Source: Syntrophopropionicum sp964397525
GTDB lineage: Bacteria > Bacillota > Desulfotomaculia > Desulfotomaculales > Pelotomaculaceae
Length of the DNA stretch: 64,000 bases
Assembly: GCA_964397525.1 (NCBI GenBank)
Contig: CAYNIY010000004.1
Span: forward strand, 1-64,000
Direction: 5' to 3'
Shown here: in pieces, positions 27,377 to 36,014 of the stretch
How positions within the stretch are numbered: the first letter of the stretch is position 1
Layout: the number at the start of each line of letters is the position of its first letter
Notes under the pieces: generated by a model
The model's input: the letters and a program-made list of their open reading frames with translations, nothing else
Told to the model about the DNA's origin: nothing
The model's database searches: none
Translations under genes and position numbers: made by a program

Positions 27377-27646
27377 ATGGCCTTGACCACTGATAAGAAA
27401 CAAGAGGTTATTTCACAGCATAAAATACATGAGAACGACACGGGTTCCCCGGAAGTACAGGTGGCAATATTGACAGTAAGGATTAATACCCTGACTGAAC
27501 ACCTGAAAATCCACAAGGGAGATCACCATTCGCGGCGTGGTTTATTGATGATGGTAGGTCAGAGAAGGGCTTTGCTCAATTATCTGCGGGATCGTCATTT
27601 TGATCGATACCGTTCATTGATTGAAAAACTTGGTTTAAGGAAATAA
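27377..27646 (+). CDS. rpsO: 30S ribosomal protein S15
   Basis: Primary 16S-binding protein. HENDTGSPEVQVAILT, HKGDHHSRRGLLMMVGQRR and the C-terminal YRSLIEKLGLRK are diagnostic. ATG at 27377 follows aaaggaggtg by six bases; 89 aa, exactly standard. Own promoter and terminator, with pnp following, the widespread rpsO-pnp pairing. Confidence 0.97.
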   Translation: MALTTDKKQEVISQHKIHENDTGSPEVQVAILTVRINTLTEHLKIHKGDHHSRRGLLMMVGQRRALLNYLRDRHFDRYRSLIEKLGLRK

Positions 27647-27648
27647 TA

Positions 27649-27679
27649 AAACAAGCGGGTGATACCCGCTTGTTTATTC
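27649..27679 (+). terminator. Terminator between rpsO and pnp
   Basis: Perfect 12-bp stem AAACAAGCGGGT / ACCCGCTTGTTT with a three-base loop; a short T-containing tail follows. It ends 20 bases before the pnp start, so it may work as a partial terminator or as an RNase processing site. Confidence 0.8.
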
Positions 27680-27699
27680 TACAGGAGGATAGCGCCTAT

Positions 27700-29904
27700 A
27701 TGTTAGAAAAACCAATTTTAAAGAGAGAATTCGTCATTGGCGGCCGTCCTATGATACTGGAGACCGGCAGGATAGCCAGGCAGGCTGGCGGAGCGGTATT
27801 TGTGCGTTACGGTGATACCACCGTTCTTTCCACTGCTACTATGGCCAAAAATATCAGGGCGGGCATCGATTTTCTCCCTCTCACCGTGGATTATGAAGAG
27901 AGGTTCTACGCCGTTGGGAAGATACCTGGCGGTTTCATTAAACGGGAGGGACGTCCGAGTGAAAAGGCTGTTCTTTCCGGCAGGCTGATTGACAGGCCGA
28001 TTCGGCCGCTGTTCCCCAAAGAACTGCGCAACGACGTCCAGGTTATCTCAACAGTGATGTCGGTTGACCAGGACCATGCACCGGATATAACGGCCATGAT
28101 TGGCGCGTCCGCGGCTCTGCATATATCAAGGATTCCGCTTAAACAACCCATCGCAGGGGTAATAGTCGGCCGCGTGGACGGGGAATTTGTAATTAACCCG
28201 GTTTTGTCCCAGGCCCAGCAGAGTGATTTACACCTGTTGGTAGTAGGCACCAGGGATGCTGTCATGATGGTCGAGGCAGGAGCAAAAGAAGTCCCGGAAA
28301 ATATTATGCTCGAAGCAATAGCATATGGTCACAGCATAGTTGCTGAGATCGTTGATTTTATCGAGAAGTTCAGGGAAGAAGCCCTGCAGATGGGATTGGC
28401 CAAAGAAAAGATGGTTCTGGAAATCAGTGAGCCGGAAGAAGCTATGCTGAAAGCTGTAACCAGCGCCGCCACGGAAAGGCTCGACCAGGCGATCCACAAG
28501 TGTATCAGTGAAAAGCTGTCTAAGCAGGATAGAGATACATTCCTGGACGAGACAAAGGCGGAACTGCTGCAGCGGTTCCTGGAAGAATATCCCGAGGAAG
28601 CCAGCGCTATTAATAAAATAATAGACGCGGTAGAGAAAAAGACAATCAGGAAAATAATGACGAACGAAAAGATCCGTATCGACGGCCGTGCCATCACTGA
28701 AGTTCGCCCCATAACGGTTGAAGTTGGCGTGCTGCCGCGACCGCATGGTTCAGGACTCTTTACCCGCGGTTATACCCAGATCCTCTCCGTGGCTACCCTG
28801 GGCACCATTAGAGAGGAACAGATCCTGGACGGCCTGGGAGTGGAAGAATCAAAGAGATTTATCCACCACTATAATTTCCCGCCCTACAGTGTTGGCGAAA
28901 CAAGACCGATGAGGGGCGCCGGGAGGCGTGAAATCGGTCACGGAGCCCTGGCTGAAAAAGCGCTGCTGCCGGTAATCCCAGGTGAACTTGATTTTCCTTA
29001 CACCATCCGGGTGGTATCGGATGCTTTGGAATCAAACGGCTCCACATCGATGGGCAGTGTGTGCGGCGGCTGCCTGGCTTTAATGGACGCTGGTGTTCCC
29101 ATCAAGGCGCCGGTGGCGGGAGTAGCTATGGGTTTAATCGCGGAAGAAAATGTTTTTACTGTCCTGACTGACATCCAGGGCTATGAGGATCACCTGGGCG
29201 ATATGGACTTCAAGGTGGCCGGGACATCAAAGGGGATTACAGCCCTGCAGATGGATATAAAAATATCCGGCATAACCCAGGATGTGTTTCAGCAGGCATT
29301 GGCCCAGGCTTATGATGGAAGGATGCATATTCTGGGAAAAATGACCGATGTGCTCCAGGCTCCCAGACCTGAGCTCTCACCTAACGCCCCGAGGATTATC
29401 CAGATCACTATCGACCCGGATAAAATCAGGGATATTATAGGTCCGGGCGGAAAGATCATCAAGAAAATCGTTGAAGAAACGGGCGCCGATATTGATGTAG
29501 AAGATGACGGCAGGGTGTTTATTGCCGCAGTTGACCAGGAAAAAGGCAAAAAAGCCTTGCAGATCATTGAGGCTATCACCAAAGATGTGCATGCCGGTGA
29601 ACTTTATAACGGCAAGGTCACGAAATGCACTGATTTTGGCTGCTTTGTTGAAGTTGTCCCCGGTATGATGGGTATGACCGGCAAAGAGGGTCTGGTGCAT
29701 ATATCCCAGCTTGCGCATCACAGGGTGAACAAGGTGGAAGATGTGGTCAAAGAAGGTGACATGATCCTGGTCAAAGTTATTGGTTACGATAACCAGGGCC
29801 GGCTGAAACTTTCCAAGAAAGATGCGACTCCACTGCCACAGGGAACGGAAGAAAAAGGCGACCGCGGCTATCGTCCCCCGCGCAGGGATTTTACCGGCGA
29901 ATAG
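27700..29904 (+). CDS. pnp: Polyribonucleotide nucleotidyltransferase (PNPase)
   Basis: Phosphorolytic 3'-5' exoribonuclease of the RNA degradosome. Two RNase PH domains flank a helical domain, then KH (IIGPGGKIIKKIVEETGADI) near residue 560 and S1 (GCFVEVVPGMMGMTGKEGLV) near residue 640. 734 aa, a little longer than Bacillus (705), with a short basic tail. ATG at 27700 is 11 bases after aggagg. Confidence 0.97.
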   Translation: MLEKPILKREFVIGGRPMILETGRIARQAGGAVFVRYGDTTVLSTATMAKNIRAGIDFLPLTVDYEERFYAVGKIPGGFIKREGRPSEKAVLSGRLIDRPIRPLFPKELRNDVQVISTVMSVDQDHAPDITAMIGASAALHISRIPLKQPIAGVIVGRVDGEFVINPVLSQAQQSDLHLLVVGTRDAVMMVEAGAKEVPENIMLEAIAYGHSIVAEIVDFIEKFREEALQMGLAKEKMVLEISEPEEAMLKAVTSAATERLDQAIHKCISEKLSKQDRDTFLDETKAELLQRFLEEYPEEASAINKIIDAVEKKTIRKIMTNEKIRIDGRAITEVRPITVEVGVLPRPHGSGLFTRGYTQILSVATLGTIREEQILDGLGVEESKRFIHHYNFPPYSVGETRPMRGAGRREIGHGALAEKALLPVIPGELDFPYTIRVVSDALESNGSTSMGSVCGGCLALMDAGVPIKAPVAGVAMGLIAEENVFTVLTDIQGYEDHLGDMDFKVAGTSKGITALQMDIKISGITQDVFQQALAQAYDGRMHILGKMTDVLQAPRPELSPNAPRIIQITIDPDKIRDIIGPGGKIIKKIVEETGADIDVEDDGRVFIAAVDQEKGKKALQIIEAITKDVHAGELYNGKVTKCTDFGCFVEVVPGMMGMTGKEGLVHISQLAHHRVNKVEDVVKEGDMILVKVIGYDNQGRLKLSKKDATPLPQGTEEKGDRGYRPPRRDFTGE

Positions 29905-29932
29905 AATATCCAACGCAAGAAATATTTTGTTT

Positions 29933-29962
29933 AAAAAAAACCTCGCGCCAGAGGTTTTTTAT
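29933..29962 (+). terminator. Intrinsic terminator after pnp
   Basis: AAAAAACCTC-gcgcca-GAGGTTTTTT, a symmetrical hairpin with an A run before and T run after, so it could stop transcription from either side. Confidence 0.85.
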
Positions 29963-30106
29963 TTTACAATAATATTTTCTTCAATATCTCTTAAGAACAG
30001 GCTGGCTTCAGACTGCTTAAAAATGAAATCAGCTGGCTTAAAAGGATATGACTTTCGTCTTAACGAATACTTTTAATGACGGGAATTATAGGGGGTTTTT
30101 CATTCA

Positions 30107-31375
30107 ATGTTTAAAATAGTTACCCTGGATAACAAAACTCAAATCCTCACAGAAACAGTGCCCCACGTCCGCTCGGTTTCCATAGGCTTTTTTGTTGATA
30201 TCGGTTCCCGGTACGAGGCGCCTGATATAAACGGGTCCTCACATTTCATTGAGCACCTGATGTTCAAGGGAACCAGCCGGCGGTCCGCCAAAGGCATTGC
30301 TGAAGAACTGGATGCTGTAGGCGGCCAGTTAAACGCTTTTACAACCAAGGAATATACCTGTTATTATGCCCGCGTTTTGGATGAACATTTTGATCTGGCG
30401 GTGGACCTGCTGGGAGATATGCTTTTTGAATCAAAATTTGCTCCCGAAGATATCGACAGGGAAAGAAATGTTATTCTCGAAGAAATCAAAATGTATGAAG
30501 ACACGCCGGATGAGCTTGTGCATGATATTTTTGCCAGTTCGATCTGGCGGGGGCACACCCTGGGACAGCCAATCATCGGCACGGCAGAGGTTATAAACAG
30601 CCTTACCAGGGATAAATTATTTGATTACTATAAAGAGAACTATAATCCCGGCCGGATGATAGTTGCTGTGGCGGGAAACATTACTCATGATGTGGTAATG
30701 AAAAAGCTGCGCCCGATTTTCGCCAACAAAGCAGGGAAGGGACACTTAAAACAGGTCGATGTTCCGGCAGCACAGCGGCAGATAGTCTGCCGCAGCAAAG
30801 ATACTGAGCAGGTCCACCTGTGTGTCGGAGCACCCGGCTTGAAGTTGGATCATGAAAAAATATATGTAATGCAGACTATAAATACCATCCTGGGCGGCGG
30901 CCTCAGCTCGCGGCTTTTCCAGGAGATCCGGGAGCAGAGAGGGCTGGTTTATTCAGTTTACTCATACCATAGTTCGTATCATGATACAGGTCTCTTCGGT
31001 ATTTACGCCGGCTTGAGCAAAGAAAACGTGGATGAGGTCCTGGCGCTGATATTTAAACAGGTGAGAGACATCCAGATAAAAGGGGTGAAGGAAGAGGAGC
31101 TGCACAGGGCGAAAGAGCAGCTCAAAGGCAGCCTTTTTCTGAGCCTGGAGAATGTGACCACCAGGATGAGCAGGCTGGGCAAATCCCAGCTCTATCTGGG
31201 AAAAGTCGTAACCCCGGAAGAAATCGTAAAAAAAGTGAATAAAGTTACAATCAGTGATATCCGGGAACTGGCTGAAGAAGTGCTTGATCCGGACAGTTTC
31301 TCCCTGGCCAGCATCGGACCTTGGGACGATTGTGGCAGCCTGAAAAGAACGATTGGGGATCTGAGCGACAAATAA
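30107..31375 (+). CDS. M16 family zinc peptidase (YmxG/MlpA-like)
   Basis: Insulinase/processing-peptidase family protein of 422 aa. The inverted zinc motif HxxEH is His46-Phe-Ile-Glu49-His50, followed by the distal glutamate region (RNVILEEIKMYED), so the catalytic site is complete. The C-terminal half contains the second M16 fold (GGGLSSRLFQEIREQRGLVYSV). No signal peptide, so probably cytoplasmic. Its position after pnp and before dut/dapB is the same as in Bacillus and Desulfotomaculum. Confidence 0.92.
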   Translation: MFKIVTLDNKTQILTETVPHVRSVSIGFFVDIGSRYEAPDINGSSHFIEHLMFKGTSRRSAKGIAEELDAVGGQLNAFTTKEYTCYYARVLDEHFDLAVDLLGDMLFESKFAPEDIDRERNVILEEIKMYEDTPDELVHDIFASSIWRGHTLGQPIIGTAEVINSLTRDKLFDYYKENYNPGRMIVAVAGNITHDVVMKKLRPIFANKAGKGHLKQVDVPAAQRQIVCRSKDTEQVHLCVGAPGLKLDHEKIYVMQTINTILGGGLSSRLFQEIREQRGLVYSVYSYHSSYHDTGLFGIYAGLSKENVDEVLALIFKQVRDIQIKGVKEEELHRAKEQLKGSLFLSLENVTTRMSRLGKSQLYLGKVVTPEEIVKKVNKVTISDIRELAEEVLDPDSFSLASIGPWDDCGSLKRTIGDLSDK

Positions 31376-31403
31376 ATATCATGATATGCAGGGTGAAAAA
31401 GCG

Positions 31404-31865
31404 ATGGAATTTTCGATAAATATCAAGGTCAAAAGAGTGTCTGAAAACCGGGGGAAAGCAATGCCGCTGCCTCAATATGCTACTGACGGATCGGCTGGCC
31501 TGGACCTGCCCGCCTGTCTTGAGGCCCCGCTGGCGATAGCGCCGGGGTCCAGGGCAAAAATCCCGACCGGTATTGCCATTGATATACCAAACAGGCACAT
31601 CGTCGGGCTGGTTTTTCCCAGAAGCGGGCTGGCCACCAGGCACGGCATATCACTGGCCAATGCCGTAGGGGTGATTGACAGTGATTACAAAGGGGAAATT
31701 ATTGTGGCGCTGTGCAACCACGGTGAAAGCGAGTACGTGATCAAACCGGGGGAGAGAATGGCCCAGCTCGTTTTTGTGCCAGTATATAAGGCGACCTTGG
31801 AAGAGACTCAGGAACTGACGGAAACAGACCGGGGAGCAGGCGGTTTTGGTTCAACCGGCAAATAA
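31404..31865 (+). CDS. dut: Deoxyuridine 5'-triphosphate nucleotidohydrolase
   Basis: Trimeric dUTPase that keeps uracil out of DNA and supplies dUMP. All five family motifs are seen: DGSAGLDL, PRSGLATRHG, GVIDSDYKGEI, GERMAQLVF and the glycine-rich C-terminal RGAGGFGSTG. ATG at 31404 is placed by gggtgaa eight bases upstream (another in-frame ATG at 31386 has no site); 153 aa. Confidence 0.94.
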   Translation: MEFSINIKVKRVSENRGKAMPLPQYATDGSAGLDLPACLEAPLAIAPGSRAKIPTGIAIDIPNRHIVGLVFPRSGLATRHGISLANAVGVIDSDYKGEIIVALCNHGESEYVIKPGERMAQLVFVPVYKATLEETQELTETDRGAGGFGSTGK

Positions 31866-31948
31866 CGGAACAGTAACGACTATTTTATATTATCGATGCA
31901 TATCCTCAGCAAAATATCTTTTTAAAAACATCCCTTTCACTGCACGGC

Positions 31949-32158
31949 GCTATTAGAGAAGAAAAACAATTATTTTAAAGTCATTCTGATTATTGAAGTC
32001 ATTNNNNNNNNNNNNNNNNNNNNNNNNNNNNNNNNNNNNNNNNNNNNNNNNNNNNNNNNNNNNNNNNNNNNNNNNNNNNNNNNNNNNNNNNNNNNNNNNN
32101 NNNGCTATTAGAGAAGAAAAACAATTATTTTAAAGTCATTCTGATTATTGAAGTCATT
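31949..32158. other. Assembly gap (100 N) flanked by identical 55-base ends
   Basis: The 55 bases before the N run (31,949-32,003) are identical to the 55 bases after it (32,104-32,158). That is the pattern of two contigs sharing one k-mer end that were scaffolded with a fixed 100 N; the real DNA probably has a single copy and no gap. The whole stretch 31,866-32,339 has no gene; besides this it holds the palindromic repeat at 32,211. Confidence 0.85.
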
Positions 32159-32210
32159 GCTATGAATCAAATTATATGATTCGTTTATCGTGATGCAGTT
32201 AACGCGTGTA

Positions 32211-32266
32211 AATTCTGAACGAAGTGAAGAATCTGGTCTAAGATCCTTCGCTTCGCTCAGGATGAC
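32211..32266. repeat. Palindromic attctgaacg / cgctcaggatgac repeat
   Basis: Second copy of the repeat at 16,833, with arms attctgaacgaagtgaagaa and ttcgcttcgctcaggatgac. It lies about 75 bases upstream of the secreted stalk-domain/caspase-like gene. Confidence 0.75.
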
Positions 32267-32339
32267 AATGGGCGCTAAGGGCGACATCGCTTGAAGCCTG
32301 TTGTCAGGATAGAAATTTTTATGAATGAGGATGTGTTTG

Positions 32340-33926
32340 ATGTTTATGTCACTTAGAAAACTTATCCTTACTATGCTGTTAACAGTATCCTTTGTTTTAC
32401 TCCAGTTCTTATTTACGGCTGACCCAAACCTTCGGGCCGAACCTCAGAGGACCGGTCTGGAGCTGGCTGCGTTACTTACTGTACCGGAGGAACCGATTAA
32501 AGTTATGATTGATAATGTTCAGCTGCAGCTCCCGGTCAAACCTGTTGTTGTGGAGGGCCGCACTCTGGTGCCGCTGCGGGCAATATTTGAAGCGCTGGGG
32601 GCGGATCTTCGGTGGAACGGGGCAGATCAGAGCATCACTGCCGCCAGTGGTGAGGTTAACATTTGGCTGCAGATCGGCAATAATAAAGCTATGAAAAACG
32701 GGACGCAGGTACTGCTGGATGTCCCGCCGATGATTGTCAGCGGAAGTACCCTGGTCCCGCTGCGCTTCGTCAGTGAATCCCTGGGCGCCGGGGTGCGATG
32801 GGAAGAGACCACCCGCACGGTGAACATCGCCACTGCGCTGTCTCCCCAAATCACATCGGCCAAAATACATGAAATCATTAACAGTACCTACCTGGAAATT
32901 AACCGGCTGACGGCTGAAGAAAACATGACGCCGGCAGATGCTGCCCTGAAGCAAAAGCTGTACTTGATGCAGCAGCCGGAAGTCGCGGATATAGTCAATG
33001 AAACCAACAATGACCTGGTAGTGAAGTTTAAAAATGGCTACCACGTAGCCATGCTTTTGGACAACAGCATGCGCGGCCTGGTCGAGCAGGGACTGCTGCA
33101 GAACGCTCTTCCCATAAATCCTCTTGGACAGTTGGGAAATACGCTATCAGGCACTTTTAACAATATATCTTCTGGACTGGATGCGGCGCCAACACCGCAG
33201 CAGCCAACTGCCGCCGCCACGCCGGGGCCGGCATCCGGCAAAGCTTTGATATTTGATGCGACTGCAGATGACCCGAGGCAGCTGCCGACACTGGATAATG
33301 ATATCGCAGTGCTGCTCTCCAATGCGGGTTACTCGGTCACGCTGCAGGTTAATAATGCTGCCAGCCTTAATAATGCAGCAGCCATAGACAATGGAGAATA
33401 CGGCGTGGTTTTTTATTCCGGCCACGGCGGGATAGTGGAAGGTGAGTACTATTTCGCGGTCAGGCCCTGGTACGACCTGCCGCCGGCCTGGAACAGCGGC
33501 TATAACGGCACGCTTGTTTTCAGCAGTTTTAACGGTGAAACCGAAAGCACCCGCTACCTTTACGCGATTGGCAGGGATTTTGCTCAGAGCTACTGGACTG
33601 TGCCTTTCCCCGGCACCTTTTTCCTGCTGGACGCCTGCGGTGGCACACACCCGGCTGGACTGGACAGCCTGCCTTCATGGGGCATCAGTAAAGGAGCAAG
33701 TACCTGGCTGGGATGGGATGATAACGTGAGTTTTGTCACCGGAGATAACGCATTGAAGGAATTTATCAAACAGCTGAGTCTTGGGAAGACTGTCAGTGAA
33801 TGCATTTCCCAGGTTAAAACCAACGAAAGTCAGCACCCTAATCTTAAAACATATCCTTCCGCCAGCGGCAGCATCAGCCTGACGATGTGGCAAAATGATG
33901 CCAATGAAGCGGCGGTGCCAGATTAA
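32340..33926 (+). CDS. Secreted protein: copper-amine-oxidase-N domain plus caspase-like domain
   Basis: A 528-aa exported protein. An N-terminal hydrophobic segment (LILTMLLTVSFVLLQFLF) serves as signal or anchor. Residues ~45-160 carry two halves of the copper amine oxidase N-terminal (stalk) domain, recognised by GRTLVPLRAIFEALGADLRW and STLVPLRFVSESLGAGVRW. After a helical part and a Pro/Ala/Thr linker, residues ~300-515 resemble clan CD cysteine peptidases (caspase, gingipain, CHAT): FYSGHGG gives His362 and LLDACGG gives Cys433, the expected dyad. ATG at 32340 is nine bases after gagg. Stand-alone between repeat DNA and dapB; substrate unknown. The peptidase call is by motif only. Confidence 0.75.
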   Translation: MFMSLRKLILTMLLTVSFVLLQFLFTADPNLRAEPQRTGLELAALLTVPEEPIKVMIDNVQLQLPVKPVVVEGRTLVPLRAIFEALGADLRWNGADQSITAASGEVNIWLQIGNNKAMKNGTQVLLDVPPMIVSGSTLVPLRFVSESLGAGVRWEETTRTVNIATALSPQITSAKIHEIINSTYLEINRLTAEENMTPADAALKQKLYLMQQPEVADIVNETNNDLVVKFKNGYHVAMLLDNSMRGLVEQGLLQNALPINPLGQLGNTLSGTFNNISSGLDAAPTPQQPTAAATPGPASGKALIFDATADDPRQLPTLDNDIAVLLSNAGYSVTLQVNNAASLNNAAAIDNGEYGVVFYSGHGGIVEGEYYFAVRPWYDLPPAWNSGYNGTLVFSSFNGETESTRYLYAIGRDFAQSYWTVPFPGTFFLLDACGGTHPAGLDSLPSWGISKGASTWLGWDDNVSFVTGDNALKEFIKQLSLGKTVSECISQVKTNESQHPNLKTYPSASGSISLTMWQNDANEAAVPD

Positions 33927-34017
33927 ATATTGACATATTTTTTTATATGTATGAAAATTAACTTTATATATAAAGCATGATTGTTGTCACATCAAGTTTT
34001 TGATTGGGGGTACCAGG

Positions 34018-34827
34018 ATGATAGAGGTGTTGGTTGCCGGCGCTTACGGACGGATGGGCCGCGAGTCTGCTAAAGCAGTATGGAACGCGGAAGATATGGT
34101 TTTGGCAGGTGCTGTTGATCGGCAGGGCGCAGGCTCGGATATCGGCCAGATCATTGATAGCGGCAGGACAGGAATATTAATTGAAGACAGCCTGGAAGAA
34201 TTTCTGAAGCGAAAACGTCCGGATGTGGCAATTGATTATACCGGCCCCCAGGCGGTTTACCGTAACACTTTGAAATATCTTGAATATGGCGTGCGGCCGA
34301 TCATTGGAGCAACCGGGCTTGATGCCAGGCAAATTAATGATATAATTGAAATCTCAGAAAAAAAAGGGATCGGCGGGTTGATTGCGCCGAACTTTGCCAT
34401 AGGTGCGATCTTAATGATGAGATTTGCCGCAGAAGCTGTGCGTTTTCTGCCGGATGTTGAGATCATTGAAATGCACCACGACCAAAAAATTGATGCTCCC
34501 TCAGGCACGGCAATTAAAACAGCAGAATTAATTTACGAACAGAGGGGAGACGGGTTCCAGCAGGGGCTGCCTGCTGAGCTGGAGACGCTTCCCGGCGCCC
34601 GTGGCGGTAAATATAACGGCGGCATTCGTATCCATAGTGTCAGGCTGCCGGGGTTGGTGGCGCACCAGGAAGTCATCCTGGGTGGACTCGGGCAAACCCT
34701 GACGATCAGGCATGATACCATCAACAGGGAATCATTTATGCCCGGTATGCTGATCGCTATACGCAGGTCTGTTGACATGAAGAAAGTGGTGTATGGCTTG
34801 GAAAAGCTGTTGTTTGAACCGGCATAA
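34018..34827 (+). CDS. dapB: 4-hydroxy-tetrahydrodipicolinate reductase
   Basis: Reduces HTPA to tetrahydrodipicolinate in the lysine/meso-DAP pathway. Nucleotide-binding VLVAGAYGRMGRESAKAV at the start, and the catalytic EMHHDQKIDAPSGTA. ATG at 34018 is seven bases from ggggg; 269 aa. With asd and dapA it forms a DAP cluster, but the dipicolinate synthase genes dpaA/dpaB and aspartokinase dapG, common here in spore-formers, are absent. Confidence 0.95.
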   Translation: MIEVLVAGAYGRMGRESAKAVWNAEDMVLAGAVDRQGAGSDIGQIIDSGRTGILIEDSLEEFLKRKRPDVAIDYTGPQAVYRNTLKYLEYGVRPIIGATGLDARQINDIIEISEKKGIGGLIAPNFAIGAILMMRFAAEAVRFLPDVEIIEMHHDQKIDAPSGTAIKTAELIYEQRGDGFQQGLPAELETLPGARGGKYNGGIRIHSVRLPGLVAHQEVILGGLGQTLTIRHDTINRESFMPGMLIAIRRSVDMKKVVYGLEKLLFEPA

Positions 34828-34866
34828 ACTGTAAATATTATTCATGTGCTGACTTTGGAACAGGAA

Positions 34867-34888
34867 ATTTCTTTACTGGTAAAGAAAT
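34867..34888. promoter_or_regulatory. Perfect inverted repeat between dapB and asd
   Basis: ATTTCTTTAC-tg-GTAAAGAAAT: 10-base arms, two-base centre, 41 bases before asd. No T tail, so an operator for a dimeric regulator is more likely than a terminator. No regulator is identified. Confidence 0.45.
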
Positions 34889-34929
34889 ATGTAATAACGA
34901 TTGAAAATGGGTTTTTGGGGTGAATAAAC

Positions 34930-35949
34930 ATGAGAAAGTACAATATCGTAATAGTAGGCGCCAGCGGTGCTGTGGGCACGGAACTGATCAAAATACTACA
35001 GGAGCGGAACTTTCCTGTGGGAGAACTCAAGCTGTGCGCGACTAAACGTTCCGCGGGCAAAGAGCTGTTCTTCCGTGGAAAACCACATGTTGTTGAGGTA
35101 ACAACTCCTGACTCCTTTAACGGTATGGATATTGCCCTTTTCGCAGGCGGCATTGCCAGTAAGGAATTCGGGCCGGCCGCAGTTGAAAGAGGGGCAGTGG
35201 TTATAGATAACAGCAGCAATTACAGGATGGATCCCGCGGTGCCGCTGGTGGTGCCGGAGGTTAATCCGGAAGATGTAAAATGGCATCAAGGCATTATCGC
35301 GAACCCCAATTGTTCGACCATACAGATGGTGGTGGCTTTAAAACCGATCCATGACGCTGCAGTGCTCATGAGGGTTGTGGTATCGACCTACCAGGCCGTG
35401 TCGGGGGCAGGCCGGGAGGGCATTGATGAATTAATGTCACAGTCGAAAAGTGTGCTGGAACAGGGGGAAGCAAATCCCAAGGTCTTCCCTTACCAGATAG
35501 CTTTTAATTTAATACCGCACATTGATGTTTTTATGGACATGGATTACACCAAGGAAGAATGGAAGATGGTTAAGGAAACGCAGAAGATACTGCATGATGA
35601 TGCGATAGCAATTACCGCGACTACTGTGCGGGTACCGGTAGCTCGCAGCCATTCGGAATCTATAAACATTGAAACCCAGAAAAAGCTCACGGCTGCCGAA
35701 GCGAAAAAGCTGTTTAGTGAATTTCCAGGTATTGTAGTGATCGATGAGCCGGCACAGAAGAAATACCCGATGCCCCTGTTCGCTTCAGACCGGGATGAAG
35801 TTTTTGTGGGGCGAATCAGGGAAGACAACTCAATTCCCAATGGTTTAAATATCTGGGTAGTAGCTGATCAAATTCGCAAGGGTGCGGCGACTAACACGAT
35901 CCAGATCGCTGAGCTTGTAGTTGAATACGGCTGCCTGCTAAGGAAATAG
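34930..35949 (+). CDS. asd: Aspartate-semialdehyde dehydrogenase
   Basis: NADPH-dependent reduction of aspartyl phosphate to the semialdehyde, the branch point to lysine/DAP, threonine and methionine. IVGASGAVGTELIKIL at the N-terminus binds NADP; catalytic Cys128 is in ANPNCSTIQ, with DNSSNYRMD and the later GAGREGIDEL. 339 aa, normal. ATG after ttggggtg. Confidence 0.95.
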   Translation: MRKYNIVIVGASGAVGTELIKILQERNFPVGELKLCATKRSAGKELFFRGKPHVVEVTTPDSFNGMDIALFAGGIASKEFGPAAVERGAVVIDNSSNYRMDPAVPLVVPEVNPEDVKWHQGIIANPNCSTIQMVVALKPIHDAAVLMRVVVSTYQAVSGAGREGIDELMSQSKSVLEQGEANPKVFPYQIAFNLIPHIDVFMDMDYTKEEWKMVKETQKILHDDAIAITATTVRVPVARSHSESINIETQKKLTAAEAKKLFSEFPGIVVIDEPAQKKYPMPLFASDRDEVFVGRIREDNSIPNGLNIWVVADQIRKGAATNTIQIAELVVEYGCLLRK

Positions 35950-36014
35950 CACACTGAGCTCTGTGTTGATTTCGCAAAGCTGGTTTATGCAATACATTTA
36001 GGTAGGTGACAGAA

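Noticed and set aside
29822..30076. 84-codon frame spanning the pnp end and its terminator
   Set aside because: Starts out of frame within pnp and reads through a terminator; no recognisable product.
33930..33958. TTGACA at 33,930 as promoter for dapB
   Set aside because: No acceptable -10 at 16-18 bases; the AT-rich interval could hide one but nothing convincing is seen.
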